A DNA stretch of 64,000 nt from Mycobacterium sp. UM_CSW. Lineage in GTDB: Bacteria; Actinomycetota; Actinomycetes; Mycobacteriales; Mycobacteriaceae. The stretch lies in assembly GCF_000455205.1 (NCBI RefSeq), contig NZ_AUWQ01000012.1:1-64000 (forward strand), read 5' to 3'. The translations under genes were made by a program, and so were the position numbers. Within the stretch, counting starts at the first letter, position 1. The number at the start of each line of letters is the position of its first letter. Below the pieces are notes generated by a model that worked only from the letters and a program-made list of their open reading frames with translations, was not told where the DNA came from and ran no database searches. Shown here piece after piece: positions 35,112-43,523 of this stretch.

Positions 35112-36338
35112 ATGACGCTCGGCACGGATGCGGACGGCCAGCCCGTCACCCTCGATCTCACCGGGGAAACCAGCCCCTACCCGTTCTTCGAGTACATGAG
35201 GCGCACCGATCCGGTCTGGCATGGTTCCCTGGCCGACCACTCGCAGATGCCCGAGGAACTGCGGCCGAACGACGAATGGGTGTTGTTCGGCTACGACGGG
35301 CTGTTTCAGGCGTTTCGTGACGACCGGGTCTTCACGTCGGCGAGCTACGACAAGACCATCGGACTGGTGATGGGTCATACCATCCTCGCGATGGGCGGCA
35401 AGGAACACCACGACCACCGCAGCCTGGTGGCCAAGGCCTTCCGGGCCACCGCGCTGGAGCGGTGGGAGCCGTCGGTGATCGGGCCGGTATGCGACCGGCT
35501 GATCGACGAAATCAAGAATGACGGCCACGCCGACCTGGTCAAGGCGCTGACGTTCGAATTTCCCACCCGGATCATCTCCGTGCTGCTCGGGCTCCCTCCT
35601 GAGGATCTCGACCTGTTCCGGCGGCTGTCGCTCGACCTGATCTCGATTCCGACCGACATCATGGCCGGGCTGAACGCGGCGGCCGAGCTGCAGGGCTACT
35701 TCCTCGAGCAGGTGGAGCAGCGGCGCCACAAGCTCACCGACGACATCATCGGCGACCTGGTGGCGGCCGAGATCGACGGCGAGAAGCTCACCGACGAGGC
35801 GATCATCGCGTTCCTGCGGCTGCTGCTGCCGGCCGGCCTGGAGACCACGTATCGCTCCTCGGGCAACTTGTTGTACCTACTGCTGACGCACCCCGAGCAG
35901 CTGGCGATGGTGCAGCAGGACCGGTCGCTGATCCCGGCCGCCATCGAGGAGGGCCTGCGGGTGGAGACACCGCTGACGATGGTCATGCGGACCACCACCC
36001 AGGAAATCGAAATCGGCGGCAAGACAATCCCGGCCGACGCGCAGGTCGACATGTGTATGGGCTCGGCCAACCGCGACGAAACCCGTTGGCCCGACCCGAA
36101 CAACTTCGACATCCACCGGCCGCGCCACGCCCACATCGCGTTCGCCGCCGGCATCCACATGTGCCTCGGCATGCACCTGGCCCGCCTCGAAACCCGGGTC
36201 ATGCTGAACAGCTTGTTCGACCGGGTCAAGGATTTGGCGCTGGTGCCAGACGACGGAAGCGGCCAGGAGTCCAAGATCGTCGGGCTCACCTTCCGGTCCC
36301 CCAACAAGCTCCCGGTCACCTTCGCCCCGGCCGCATGA
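35112..36338 (+). CDS. cytochrome P450, 408 aa
   Basis: A complete P450 with haem loop FAAGIHMCLGMHLAR (Cys351), K-helix EEGLR and I-helix LPAGLETTYRSSGN, where Glu takes the place of the usual Asp before Thr-Thr. It is clearly a paralogue of the P450 at 54839, sharing for example SYDKTIGL/PYDKTIGL and ETTYRSSGNLLYLLLTHP. ATG 35112 has a strong AGGAGGAG site. Its stop overlaps the start of the NDMA-type alcohol dehydrogenase (ATGA), so the P450 probably hydroxylates a carbon that the dehydrogenase then oxidises. The substrate is unknown. Confidence 0.92.
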   Translation: MTLGTDADGQPVTLDLTGETSPYPFFEYMRRTDPVWHGSLADHSQMPEELRPNDEWVLFGYDGLFQAFRDDRVFTSASYDKTIGLVMGHTILAMGGKEHHDHRSLVAKAFRATALERWEPSVIGPVCDRLIDEIKNDGHADLVKALTFEFPTRIISVLLGLPPEDLDLFRRLSLDLISIPTDIMAGLNAAAELQGYFLEQVEQRRHKLTDDIIGDLVAAEIDGEKLTDEAIIAFLRLLLPAGLETTYRSSGNLLYLLLTHPEQLAMVQQDRSLIPAAIEEGLRVETPLTMVMRTTTQEIEIGGKTIPADAQVDMCMGSANRDETRWPDPNNFDIHRPRHAHIAFAAGIHMCLGMHLARLETRVMLNSLFDRVKDLALVPDDGSGQESKIVGLTFRSPNKLPVTFAPAA

Positions 36339-37492
36339 AAAGCCGGGCGGCGATCCTGCACGACGTCGGCGGGCCGTGGTCTGTCGAGGAATTCGAGTTG
36401 GACCCGCCGCGTGCCGGCGAAGTCCTGGTTGAGCTGGCCGCCGCCGGGTTGTGCCACTCCGACGACCACATACTCAAGGGCGACATGTCGGCGCCCAACG
36501 AGGTGATGCGATCCATGGGCCTGCCGACGATGTTCCCGATGATCGGCGGGCATGAGGGCTCGGGCATCGTGCGTGAAATCGGCCAGGGCGTAACCGATTT
36601 CGAGCCCGGCGACCACGTGGTGATGTCGTTCGTCGCGGTGTGCGGGCAGTGTCGCTGGTGCGCGACCGGGGTCGAGTACCTCTGCGACGTCGGCATCGGC
36701 ACCATGGTCCCGGGGATGCCCACCGACGGCACCTTCCGCCACCACACCTCCGATGGCCGAAACCTCGGCCACATCGCAAAAGTCGGCGCGTTCGCGCAAC
36801 ACACTGTGGTGTCAACGAATTCGCTCGTCAAGATCGAGCCGCACCTGCCGCTGGCGCCGAGCGCCCTGCTGTCGTGCGCCATCCCGACCGGCTACGGTTC
36901 CGTCGCGAACCGGTCCAACATGCGCGCCGGCGATACCGTCGTCGTGATCGGCGTCGGCGGTATCGGCACCGGAGCGATCCAGGGCGCCCGGATCAACGGT
37001 GCCGCGCAGATCGTCGCCGTGGATCCCGTTGAGTTCAAACAGAAGTCGGCGTTGCAGTTCGGTGCGACGCACAGCGCCGCAAGCGTGGCCGAGGCTTTGG
37101 ACCTGGTGCGCGGCCTGACCTACGGGGTAATGGCCGACGCGGTGGTGGTCTCGCCGTCCTTGATCACCCCGGAGGATGTGCGCGACGCGGTGCAACTCAC
37201 CCGCAAGGGCGGGACCTGCGTGCTCACGGGGATGACCTCGCAGTTGACCCGGTCGGTCAAGATCGACCTGCAAGACTTCATCCTGATGAACAAGACGCTG
37301 GCGGGCACCATATTCGGCTCGTGCAACCCCAAGGCGGACGTCGCAAGGCTGGCCAGGCTCTACGAGACTGGCCAGCTACAGCTCGACGAGATGATCACCC
37401 GGCGCTACCGGCTCGACGACATCAACGACGCCTACGACGACCTGCTCAACGGCAAGATCGTCCGGGGCATCATCGATTACGGGATCAGCTAG
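36335..37492 (+). CDS. zinc alcohol dehydrogenase of the NDMA/mycofactocin-associated type, 385 aa
   Basis: A zinc-dependent medium-chain dehydrogenase. The catalytic zinc motif is GLCHSDDH with GGHEGSG, the structural zinc site is CGQCRWCATGVEYLC, and the nucleotide loop is GVGGIGTGAIQG. Overall resemblance is to the NDMA-dependent (TIGR03989-type) group, such as M. tuberculosis AdhD, which holds its NAD tightly and is reoxidised through mycofactocin rather than free NAD. It is translationally coupled to the upstream P450 (ATGA). The likely role is oxidation of a P450-generated alcohol. No mycofactocin biosynthesis gene lies in the window. Confidence 0.88.
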   Translation: MKSRAAILHDVGGPWSVEEFELDPPRAGEVLVELAAAGLCHSDDHILKGDMSAPNEVMRSMGLPTMFPMIGGHEGSGIVREIGQGVTDFEPGDHVVMSFVAVCGQCRWCATGVEYLCDVGIGTMVPGMPTDGTFRHHTSDGRNLGHIAKVGAFAQHTVVSTNSLVKIEPHLPLAPSALLSCAIPTGYGSVANRSNMRAGDTVVVIGVGGIGTGAIQGARINGAAQIVAVDPVEFKQKSALQFGATHSAASVAEALDLVRGLTYGVMADAVVVSPSLITPEDVRDAVQLTRKGGTCVLTGMTSQLTRSVKIDLQDFILMNKTLAGTIFGSCNPKADVARLARLYETGQLQLDEMITRRYRLDDINDAYDDLLNGKIVRGIIDYGIS

Positions 37493-37498
37493 GCAGTG

Positions 37499-37550
37499 CC
37501 GCCCACACATTGATTGTGAATCGTGGGCGTTGTGTGTGAGCTGTGGGCGG
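37499..37550. terminator. nested inverted repeats between convergent genes
   Basis: CCGCCCACA (37499-37507) pairs with TGTGGGCGG (37542-37550), and GCCCAC (37501-37506) can alternatively pair with GTGGGC (37523-37528). CACACATTGA also recurs at about 37575. The region is between the 3' ends of the alcohol dehydrogenase and an SDR gene. Mutually exclusive hairpins could terminate both transcripts. Confidence 0.4.
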
Positions 37551-37632
37551 ACAAATCACCGAAACCCCGCCCTGGGCACACATTGAAAGCCGCCACCGCA
37601 CACTCAAAACCCCGAATACATCCTCGGCGCAA

Positions 37633-38367
37633 CTATTTGCCTTTGCCGCCCATCACCCGCTGCGTTTGACCGTACGCGTCGATCGGGCTGTGCAGTGCCA
37701 AGCCGCCGTCGGCGTGCACGACTTGACCTGTCACCCAAGGCAATTCCAGGACACCGACGATCGCCCCGGCCACGTCGGTGGCCTCACCGAGGCGGCCGAA
37801 CGCCGTCCGCTCGGACAGCCCTTCCACCCAGCCCGGCAGTTGCTCCGGTTTCGCCAGCATCGGTGTGCGGGTGACACCCGGGCCCACGGCGTTCACCCGG
37901 ATGCCGTGCCCGCCCCATTCCGCGGCGGCGACCTTCACCAGCATGTTCACCCCGGCCTTGGAAACGCAATAGGCGCCCATGTCACGGTCGGCGAGCGTGC
38001 CGCTGATGCTCGACACCGCGACGATGGAGCCGCCCACGCCGGCGTCGATCATCGCCCGCGCCCCGGCGCGGATGGTCAGCCAGGTTCCGGTGAGGTTGAC
38101 GGCCAACACCCGTTCCCATTCCGCGAGTGACTGTTCGAGCAGCATGCCCGACGCCCCGATTCCGGCACACGTCACCATCCGGGTGGGCACACCGTGGTCG
38201 CGCACGGTTTGCTCCATCGCCGCCGATACCGCGTCGGGATCGCTGACGTCGCAGGCGATGTCGCCGCCGGACAGGTCCCACACCACCACGCCGTGACCCG
38301 CCTCGCGCAGCCGTGCGGCGACCTCACGCCCGATGCCCGACGCGCCGCCGGTCACCAGGGCCGTCAC
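37633..38367 (-). CDS. short-chain dehydrogenase/reductase, 244 aa
   Basis: A classical SDR that would oxidise or reduce a hydroxyl/keto group with NAD(P). It has TGGASGIGRE, a C-A-G variant of the structural motif (VTCAGIGASG), SSISG with the active Ser, YCVSKAG with Tyr and Lys, and a closing VVHADGGLALHSP. GTG 38367 overlaps the stop of the VOC gene (GTGA), so the two are coupled. The length is typical. The substrate is unknown. Confidence 0.9.
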   Translation of the reverse strand: MTALVTGGASGIGREVAARLREAGHGVVVWDLSGGDIACDVSDPDAVSAAMEQTVRDHGVPTRMVTCAGIGASGMLLEQSLAEWERVLAVNLTGTWLTIRAGARAMIDAGVGGSIVAVSSISGTLADRDMGAYCVSKAGVNMLVKVAAAEWGGHGIRVNAVGPGVTRTPMLAKPEQLPGWVEGLSERTAFGRLGEATDVAGAIVGVLELPWVTGQVVHADGGLALHSPIDAYGQTQRVMGGKGK

Positions 38368-38804
38368 TGCGGGGATCCGATCAGCTCGACCAGGACCCCG
38401 TCGGGTGCGGTGATCACCGCCATCGGGACGGTCTTGCCGCCCGGGGCCGGCACGCCGATGCGGCGGACGCCGTCGGCGAAACCCAATGCCGCCAACGTGG
38501 TAAGCGTCTCGTCGACCTCGCGCTGCAGCGAGAGCAGGAAGAATCCGTGCCGCGGTCGCCCCGCTGGTGCTGAACCGTCGTCGGCGCCGTCGAAGACGAC
38601 CAATTCGACGATCCCGGTGTCGGGGGCCTGCGGGTCGCCGAGGAATATCGAGCGCAGCCGATCGGTCTTGGCGCCGAAGAGTTCTGGCCAGTCCCCGGTG
38701 AAGGTGTGGTCGAACAGTTCGGCGAATCCCAGGCCGTCGCGCCAGAATTTCGTCGAGCGTTCGACGTCGGAGGTGCAGATCGCGGCGTGGTGAATACCCG
38801 GCAT
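38364..38804 (-). CDS. VOC (glyoxalase/bleomycin-resistance fold) family protein, 146 aa
   Basis: A VOC-fold protein with paired beta-alpha-beta-beta-beta units. Likely metal-site residues are His in GIHHAAICTSD, Glu in GIVELVVF, His in RHGFFLLSL and Glu in GVLVELIG. Members include glyoxalases, isomerases/epimerases such as methylmalonyl-CoA epimerase, and extradiol dioxygenases. This single-domain size suits an epimerase, isomerase or lyase. It is the first gene of a two-gene minus operon with an SDR. Confidence 0.83.
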   Translation of the reverse strand: MPGIHHAAICTSDVERSTKFWRDGLGFAELFDHTFTGDWPELFGAKTDRLRSIFLGDPQAPDTGIVELVVFDGADDGSAPAGRPRHGFFLLSLQREVDETLTTLAALGFADGVRRIGVPAPGGKTVPMAVITAPDGVLVELIGSPQ

Positions 38805-38853
38805 ACGCCCAGATTAGGCGTCACCTCAGTTCGAATGCGAGACACGTCTTCTG

Positions 38854-38895
38854 GACGCCGGGCCGATCATTCGACACGAATTCCGGCCCGGCGTC
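38854..38895. terminator. 12-bp perfect inverted repeat downstream of the YceI gene
   Basis: GACGCCGGGCCG (38854-38865) and CGGCCCGGCGTC (38884-38895) are perfect complements around an 18-nt loop. The hairpin follows the YceI stop on the minus strand by about 15 nt and precedes the VOC start. There is no U-tract, so it would be an I-shaped terminator. Confidence 0.55.
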
Positions 38896-38910
38896 GTCAC
38901 CAGGGCGGCG

Positions 38911-39459
38911 TCAGGACTGCCTGATCGCCTCGATCTCGAGAGTGACAGTCACCTTGTCACCGACAACGGCGCCCCCGGTTTCCAACGGCAGATCGATGTC
39001 GATGCCGAAATCCTTGCGGTTCAACACCACCGACGCCTCGAAGCCAGCGACTTCGCCGTGGCCCATGCCCGGATTGACACCGAAGAATTCGAGGTCCAAG
39101 GCGACCGGCTTGGTAATGCCCTTGATGGTCAGGTCGCCTCGGAGCACGTAGCTATCGCCGTTCGCCTCCACCGAGGTGGACGTAAATGTCGCGACCGGGT
39201 ACTTCTCGACGTCGAAGAAGTCGGTCGACTTGAGGTGGGCGTCGCGTTGGGCGTTGCCGGTGTTGACGGAATCCACCGCGATCTCCGCGTGCACGGACGG
39301 TGTGCCGTCCTCGGCGACGGCGATCGCTCCGCTGAAGTTGCCAAAGCTGCCTCGTACCTTGCTGACCATCAAATGGCGTACCCAGAAGTTGATCGAGGAG
39401 TGCACCGGGTCGATCGCCCACGTGCCGGAAGTGACCTGCGTCGTTGCGGTTGCAGTCAT
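38911..39459 (-). CDS. YceI-like lipid-binding protein, 182 aa
   Basis: A YceI-family lipocalin-like beta-barrel that binds long isoprenoid or lipid chains in characterised members. Diagnostic stretches are WAIDPVHSSINFWVRHLMVS near the N-terminus, VRGSFGNFSGAI, LKSTDFFDVEKYPVATFTST and LTIKGITKPVALDLEF. No signal peptide is seen, so it is probably cytosolic. It is preceded by AGGAAAG at ATG 39459. A possible operator, GGACTA-N9-TAGTCC (39510-39530), lies upstream. Isoprenoid binding would suit a terpenoid-processing neighbourhood, but this is only suggestive. Confidence 0.9.
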   Translation of the reverse strand: MTATATTQVTSGTWAIDPVHSSINFWVRHLMVSKVRGSFGNFSGAIAVAEDGTPSVHAEIAVDSVNTGNAQRDAHLKSTDFFDVEKYPVATFTSTSVEANGDSYVLRGDLTIKGITKPVALDLEFFGVNPGMGHGEVAGFEASVVLNRKDFGIDIDLPLETGGAVVGDKVTVTLEIEAIRQS

Positions 39460-39557
39460 GTTTGTCCGTCTTTCCTGTTCGGGGCGGCGGCCTGCCCGAC
39501 GCCTTCGCAGGACTAAGCGGACCGTAGTCCGATTTTATTCCTCGCTGGTCGGTGGCG

Positions 39558-39788
39558 TTACCGCGGTCCGGGCCCACCGGTCGCAGTGGCCGGGGATAGC
39601 GCGGCAACCTGGTCCGCCAGGTCCGACAACGCCCGCGCGGTCGCCAGCTCCTCGCGGGCCTCGCGCACCAGACGATCGGCGGGGTGACGGTAAGCGACCC
39701 CTACCCCGGCCAGATGCGCGCTACCCCATCGCAGTTCGACCTTCGCGCATGTCCTTCCGTGGTGCTCGTCGAGCGCTAGCGTGATCAT
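39558..39788 (-). CDS. DUF1876-like small protein, 76 aa
   Basis: A small protein resembling the actinobacterial DUF1876 (double-stranded RNA-binding-like fold) family. It starts ITLALDEHHGRTCAKVELRW, followed by the helix LVREAREELATARALSDLADQV. Function is unknown; relatives are often stress- or dormancy-associated. ATG 39788 gives the family start but has no Shine-Dalgarno site; the longer frame to 39929 is not supported by the family length. Confidence 0.68.
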   Translation of the reverse strand: MITLALDEHHGRTCAKVELRWGSAHLAGVGVAYRHPADRLVREAREELATARALSDLADQVAALSPATATGGPGPR

Positions 39789-39944
39789 CGGTTGCGTAGC
39801 AGAATTCGGGCGACTGGCGTGGTACATGCACCGATCATGCTGCGGGACAGAGTCACTTTCCCGCTCATCGAGCGGCGTGCCGCGTACTGATGACTTTGGT
39901 CCCACCGGCAACTGCCAATGGCACTTCACGGTGCCGTGCGGGCT

Positions 39945-39970
39945 CGAGCGTCACGCCAGCGTGGCGCTCG
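39945..39970. repeat. 26-bp palindrome with a partial direct repeat 30 bp downstream
   Basis: CGAGCGTCACGC and GCGTGGCGCTCG (39945-39970) form a near-perfect stem with one mismatch and a 2-nt loop. The right part (39951-39970) recurs with 17 of 20 identities at 39981-40000. It lies just downstream of the SDR stop at 40011 on the minus strand, so it may terminate that transcript. Confidence 0.5.
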
Positions 39971-40010
39971 ACAGCGACAGTCACGCTGGCGCGGCGCTCG
40001 GCGACCCCAC

Positions 40011-40838
40011 CTAGGCGATCTTCGCCGCCGTGCGATCCCACAGCTCGCGCGCGAGGTCGGCGTCGTAGGCCGCGCGGTGGGCCTTCGCGAGCTTGCCCTT
40101 CGCGTAGTACTCGCCGGACCTCCAATCCACTCCGGGGGTGCTCGACGCCAGCCAGACCAACTGGTCGGCCCCCTCGTCCGCGCTGGCGATAAACCGGGTG
40201 ATGATCGGCACGCGGTACTTCATGAAGAGGATGGGCCGCGAGCCGGATGCGTCGCCGAAGTTGGTGTTGACATAGCCCGGGTGAAACGTCGCGGACGACA
40301 CTCCCGCCGCGTGGTATCGCCGGTGTAATTCCTTGGTGAACAACACGATTGCCAGCTTGGTCAGGGCGTAGGCGGTGCTAGGCCGGCGTCGGGCGGTGTT
40401 CTCCAGATCGGTGACGCGCACGCTGGGAAGCAACTTGTGTGACGAGCTGGTCGTGTTGACGACGGTGGCGCGGGAATCGACGAGCACGTCCATCAACCGC
40501 GTGGTCAGCAGAAACGGCGCCAGGTAGTTGACCTGAAAGGTCATTTCGTGACCGTCTCCGGTCGTATGGACCTCGGTGAACATGCCGCCGGCATTGTTGG
40601 CCAGCACGTCGACACGCGGGTAGGTGGAGCGGATTTTGTCCGCCAGGTCCCGCACCTGGGACAGGTCGGCGAAATCGGCCACGAAATGGTCCGCGCCCAA
40701 CTCCCCCGCCACCGCGGCGGTCTTGCTCGGCGAGCGTCCCACCACGACAACGTTCTCGCCGCTGCGATGTAACCGGCGCGCCGCCGCGGCGCCTACGCCG
40801 TCACTGGCGCCGGTGATGACGATCGTCCTGCGCGTCAT
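40011..40838 (-). CDS. short-chain dehydrogenase/reductase (retinol dehydrogenase-like), 275 aa
   Basis: An SDR of the retinol-dehydrogenase-like type acting on alcohol/ketone groups of lipophilic molecules. It shows TGASDGVGAA, NNAGGMF, the TSSSHK strand with active Ser, and YALTKLA (Tyr and Lys), followed by FHPGYVNTNFG. ATG 40838 has GGGAGGA 8 nt upstream; a TTG six bases earlier is not needed. It appears to be a single transcription unit, ending in the palindrome near 39945. Confidence 0.9.
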   Translation of the reverse strand: MTRRTIVITGASDGVGAAAARRLHRSGENVVVVGRSPSKTAAVAGELGADHFVADFADLSQVRDLADKIRSTYPRVDVLANNAGGMFTEVHTTGDGHEMTFQVNYLAPFLLTTRLMDVLVDSRATVVNTTSSSHKLLPSVRVTDLENTARRRPSTAYALTKLAIVLFTKELHRRYHAAGVSSATFHPGYVNTNFGDASGSRPILFMKYRVPIITRFIASADEGADQLVWLASSTPGVDWRSGEYYAKGKLAKAHRAAYDADLARELWDRTAAKIA

Positions 40839-40932
40839 TGCCAAGTCCTCCCCGGGGGAGTGTAGTGAGCGCCATTGACCATGGACGAGTGATTGGCCAC
40901 TGTGGATCAGTAAGCGGTTCGCTCAGCCTTCG

Positions 40933-41126
40933 GTGGGGGAAAGGCAGCCGGATGGCCTGACATCTCTGGGCGGCTGCTCGAGCTGGATCGGCTTCACTCC
41001 GCCGGGTCCCCACCAGGAACCGTTGGGCATCGCAATACTGGTCAACGGCTATTGGGACAAGGACGGGCCACCGGTGATGACAACCATGGGCCCGCGATGC
41101 TCAAGCAGATCGCGGCCGCCATCTAG
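40933..41126 (+). pseudogene. possible decayed C-terminal fragment, unknown or PBP-like
   Basis: This 260-nt region has no intact gene. A plus-strand reading gives SSWIGFTPPGPHQEPLGIAILVNGYWDK, and a second frame continues with AMLKQIAAAI and a stop at 41124-41126. Joined by a frameshift near 41090, they would look like the C-terminus of a penicillin-binding or serine-hydrolase-type domain (a WIGFTP...LGIAILV pattern). The resemblance is weak and the remainder of the gene is absent. Confidence 0.3.
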
Positions 41127-42364
41127 CCGGGAGTCAGCGAGTAACGCACCGGCAGGTGCTTGAGGCCGCCGACGAAGGTGGTGGCCATTAGTTCCGGATC
41201 GCCGGTCAGCTCGATGGATTTCAGTCGGGGCAGCAGCTCGGAGAAGAAGCTGTTGACCTCCATGCGGGCCAGCGCCGCGCCCATGCAGAAGTGCACGCCG
41301 TAGCCGAAGGCTACGTGTTTGTTCGGGTCGCGCCCGACGTCGAACTGAAACGGGTCGTCGAAGACGTCCTCGTCGCGGTTGGCCGAGACGTAGGACAGCA
41401 GCAGGGAATCGCCTGCGGTGATGGGGATTCCGCGCACGGTCGTGTCCCGCGCGGCGGTGCGCATGAACTCCTTGACCGGGGTGACCCAGCGGATCATCTC
41501 CTCGGTGGCCAGCGGCATCAAGTCGAGGTTGCCGCGCAGGCGCTCGCGCTGGTCGGGGTTCTCGATGAGCGCCTGCATGCCGCCCGAGATGGTCGCGCTG
41601 GTGGTGTCGTGTCCCGCAGTGGCGACGATGAGGTAGTACGAGACGGTGTCGATGTCCGACAGCGGTTCGCCGTCCACGCGCGCGTTGGCGATCGCCGACG
41701 CCAGGTCCTCGGTCGGGTGCTCGCGCCGGGCCGCCGTCACGCCGTTGAAGTATTCGAACATGTCGAACAACGCCGGCAGCTGATCCTCGTTCGTGGTGCC
41801 GCGTTTGAATTCGGAGTCCTCGCTTCCGAACAGCTCCTGGGTCAGTTTGAGCATGCGGGGAAAGTCGGCCTCCGGCAGCCCCAGCAGCGACATGATGACG
41901 TAGAGCGGGTAGTTGACCGCGACGTGCTGGACGAAGTCGCACTCGGGGCTTGCCGCCATCATCTTGTCGACATAGATCTTGGCCAACTCGTCGACCCGGA
42001 CCTTCAACGCCCGCATTGCCTTTGGGCGAAACCAGTCCGAGCCGATCGCGCGCACCACCCGGTGCTGCGGATCGTCGAGGTGGATCAGGGTTCGCACGCC
42101 CACGGCGAGCGCCTGCTCGTCGCCCTCCCGCGTCGTCAGGACCGGGCGCGGCCAGTTGGTGAACAACGTGTTCTCGCGCTCGATGTCCATGATGTCGGCG
42201 TGTTTGGTGATCGCCCAGAACGGCTTATAGTTCGGCACCTCGACCCACGACACCGGCGCGGTAGCGCGCAGGTGGGTCAGCGCCGCATGCAGGCGCGTTT
42301 CGTCGGTGTACGCCAGCGGATCGGCCAGTACCCGGCCGGCGTCGTCCATCGTCGGCGTGCTCAC
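41123..42364 (-). CDS. cytochrome P450, 413 aa
   Basis: A complete P450 with I-helix TAGHDTTSAT, K-helix EEMIR, and haem loop FGYGVHFCMGAALAR with Cys360. Similarity in these loops is to lipid- and sterol-oxidising mycobacterial P450s such as CYP125/CYP142, but the family cannot be fixed by eye. It starts at GTG 42364, overlapping the stop of the LLM gene (GTGA), so the two are co-expressed. The upstream extension in frame is a shadow of the LLM gene. Confidence 0.9.
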   Translation of the reverse strand: MSTPTMDDAGRVLADPLAYTDETRLHAALTHLRATAPVSWVEVPNYKPFWAITKHADIMDIERENTLFTNWPRPVLTTREGDEQALAVGVRTLIHLDDPQHRVVRAIGSDWFRPKAMRALKVRVDELAKIYVDKMMAASPECDFVQHVAVNYPLYVIMSLLGLPEADFPRMLKLTQELFGSEDSEFKRGTTNEDQLPALFDMFEYFNGVTAARREHPTEDLASAIANARVDGEPLSDIDTVSYYLIVATAGHDTTSATISGGMQALIENPDQRERLRGNLDLMPLATEEMIRWVTPVKEFMRTAARDTTVRGIPITAGDSLLLSYVSANRDEDVFDDPFQFDVGRDPNKHVAFGYGVHFCMGAALARMEVNSFFSELLPRLKSIELTGDPELMATTFVGGLKHLPVRYSLTPG

Positions 42365-43383
42365 TGGCGAAACTCCTTCATTGCGGCGGTGATACAGGCC
42401 TGCGAAGCGGTCATAAAGATCGGCAGGACCCGATCGACGACGTTCGCACAGCGGTCTTTCAGGGCGGTACCGACTTCCCCGGCCGGGCCGACGACGGCGA
42501 AGGTCGCCAGCATTTCGTCGTCGATCAATGAAGCCATGGCGTCCCACTCCCCCTGCTTGGACAGCCGGTTCAGCTCCTCGTGCAGGTCCCCCCAGCCGTG
42601 CAGCTCCAGCACCTTTCGATAGGCGGGAGTCGATCCATAGAAGGCGATCTGCTTGCGCACCGCGGCCGTGGCCGTCTGCAGCTCGGCGTCATTTTCGCCG
42701 GTGGCCACCAGCACTTCGGCCGACAGCTCGATGTCCTTGCGGTCGCGGCCAGCTCGCTGCAACCCGCGCAGCAGCGCCGGGGTGGTGACATCGGTGATGT
42801 ACCGCTTCGACACCATCGGGTGACCCAGGTGGCCGTCGGCGACCTCGCCGCACATTTCGGTCATCGCTTCACCGACCGCGGCCACGAAAACCTTCGGCGG
42901 CGGATAGGGCTGGGGCTCGGGTGTGAACATCGGGGTCATGATCTTGTGCGTGTAGAAGTCGCCCTCGAAACGTAGCTTGGTGCCGTCGCGCCACGCCGTC
43001 CAGATCGCGTGCAGCGCGGCGACAAATTCCCGCATCCGGCGCGCCGGATGGCTCCACGGCATGCTGAACCGCTTTTCGATGTGGGGCTGGATCTGGGTGC
43101 CCAGGCCGAGGATGAACCGGCCCCGCGAGTACGCCTGCAGATCCCAGCCGATGTTCGCGACGATCATCGGATTCCGGGCGAACGCCACGGCGATGTTGGT
43201 GCCGACATCGAGCCGCGACGTGTGCTCGGCGGCCAGCAGCAGTGGCAGAAAAGGGTCGTGACTGGTTTCCGGGGTCCATCCCCCGTCGTACCCCTGCTCT
43301 TCCAGGACTCGGGCGGCCTCGGCGGCCCGCGCCAGCTGATTGGGGATGCCCCCGTCGATCTTGAGGCGAGGGCCGTCAGACAT
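42361..43383 (-). CDS. LLM-class (F420-dependent type) oxidoreductase, 340 aa
   Basis: A luciferase-like TIM-barrel oxidoreductase of the mycobacterial F420 type. Recognisable segments are YDGGWTPETSHDPFLPLLLAAEH split over a loop, VGTNIAVAFARNPMIVA, GRFILGLGTQIQPHIEKRFSMP and PPKVFVAAVGEAMTEMCGE. ATG 43383 has no Shine-Dalgarno site, but TACTGT (43401-43396 on the minus strand) lies 12 nt upstream and could be a -10 for a very short leader. It is coupled to the P450 downstream, so the two probably act on the same compound. Confidence 0.88.
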   Translation of the reverse strand: MSDGPRLKIDGGIPNQLARAAEAARVLEEQGYDGGWTPETSHDPFLPLLLAAEHTSRLDVGTNIAVAFARNPMIVANIGWDLQAYSRGRFILGLGTQIQPHIEKRFSMPWSHPARRMREFVAALHAIWTAWRDGTKLRFEGDFYTHKIMTPMFTPEPQPYPPPKVFVAAVGEAMTEMCGEVADGHLGHPMVSKRYITDVTTPALLRGLQRAGRDRKDIELSAEVLVATGENDAELQTATAAVRKQIAFYGSTPAYRKVLELHGWGDLHEELNRLSKQGEWDAMASLIDDEMLATFAVVGPAGEVGTALKDRCANVVDRVLPIFMTASQACITAAMKEFRQ

Positions 43384-43395
43384 GCGGGTAACTTT

Positions 43396-43401
43396 ACAGT
43401 A
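43396..43401 (-). promoter_or_regulatory. -10-like TACTGT before the LLM-P450 operon
   Basis: Reading minus, TACTGT fits the mycobacterial TANNNT -10 pattern and lies 12 nt before ATG 43383. The plus-strand text TTACAGTAAGCAAT here also resembles the arm of the 54770 palindrome. Confidence 0.35.
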
Positions 43402-43523
43402 AGCAATCCAGTATGTGACCCTGCTGGTGTTGTGGCGATCGCAAGCGCGGCGTGGCCGGGCGCAGCGGGTCGCCACCGGCGGACCAGGCGCGTGACGGAT
43501 CTCCCGTGAGGTAGGACATAGGC

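Noticed and set aside
37499-37590. Repeated CACACATTGA text considered as a short CRISPR-like or attachment repeat
   Set aside because: Only two short copies at irregular spacing, with no integrase or cas gene nearby. It is better explained as hairpin arms between convergent genes.
39945-40000. Direct 20-bp repeat considered as an integration attachment site
   Set aside because: No tRNA, integrase or insertion boundary is seen. The palindrome downstream of the SDR suggests a terminator-like element.
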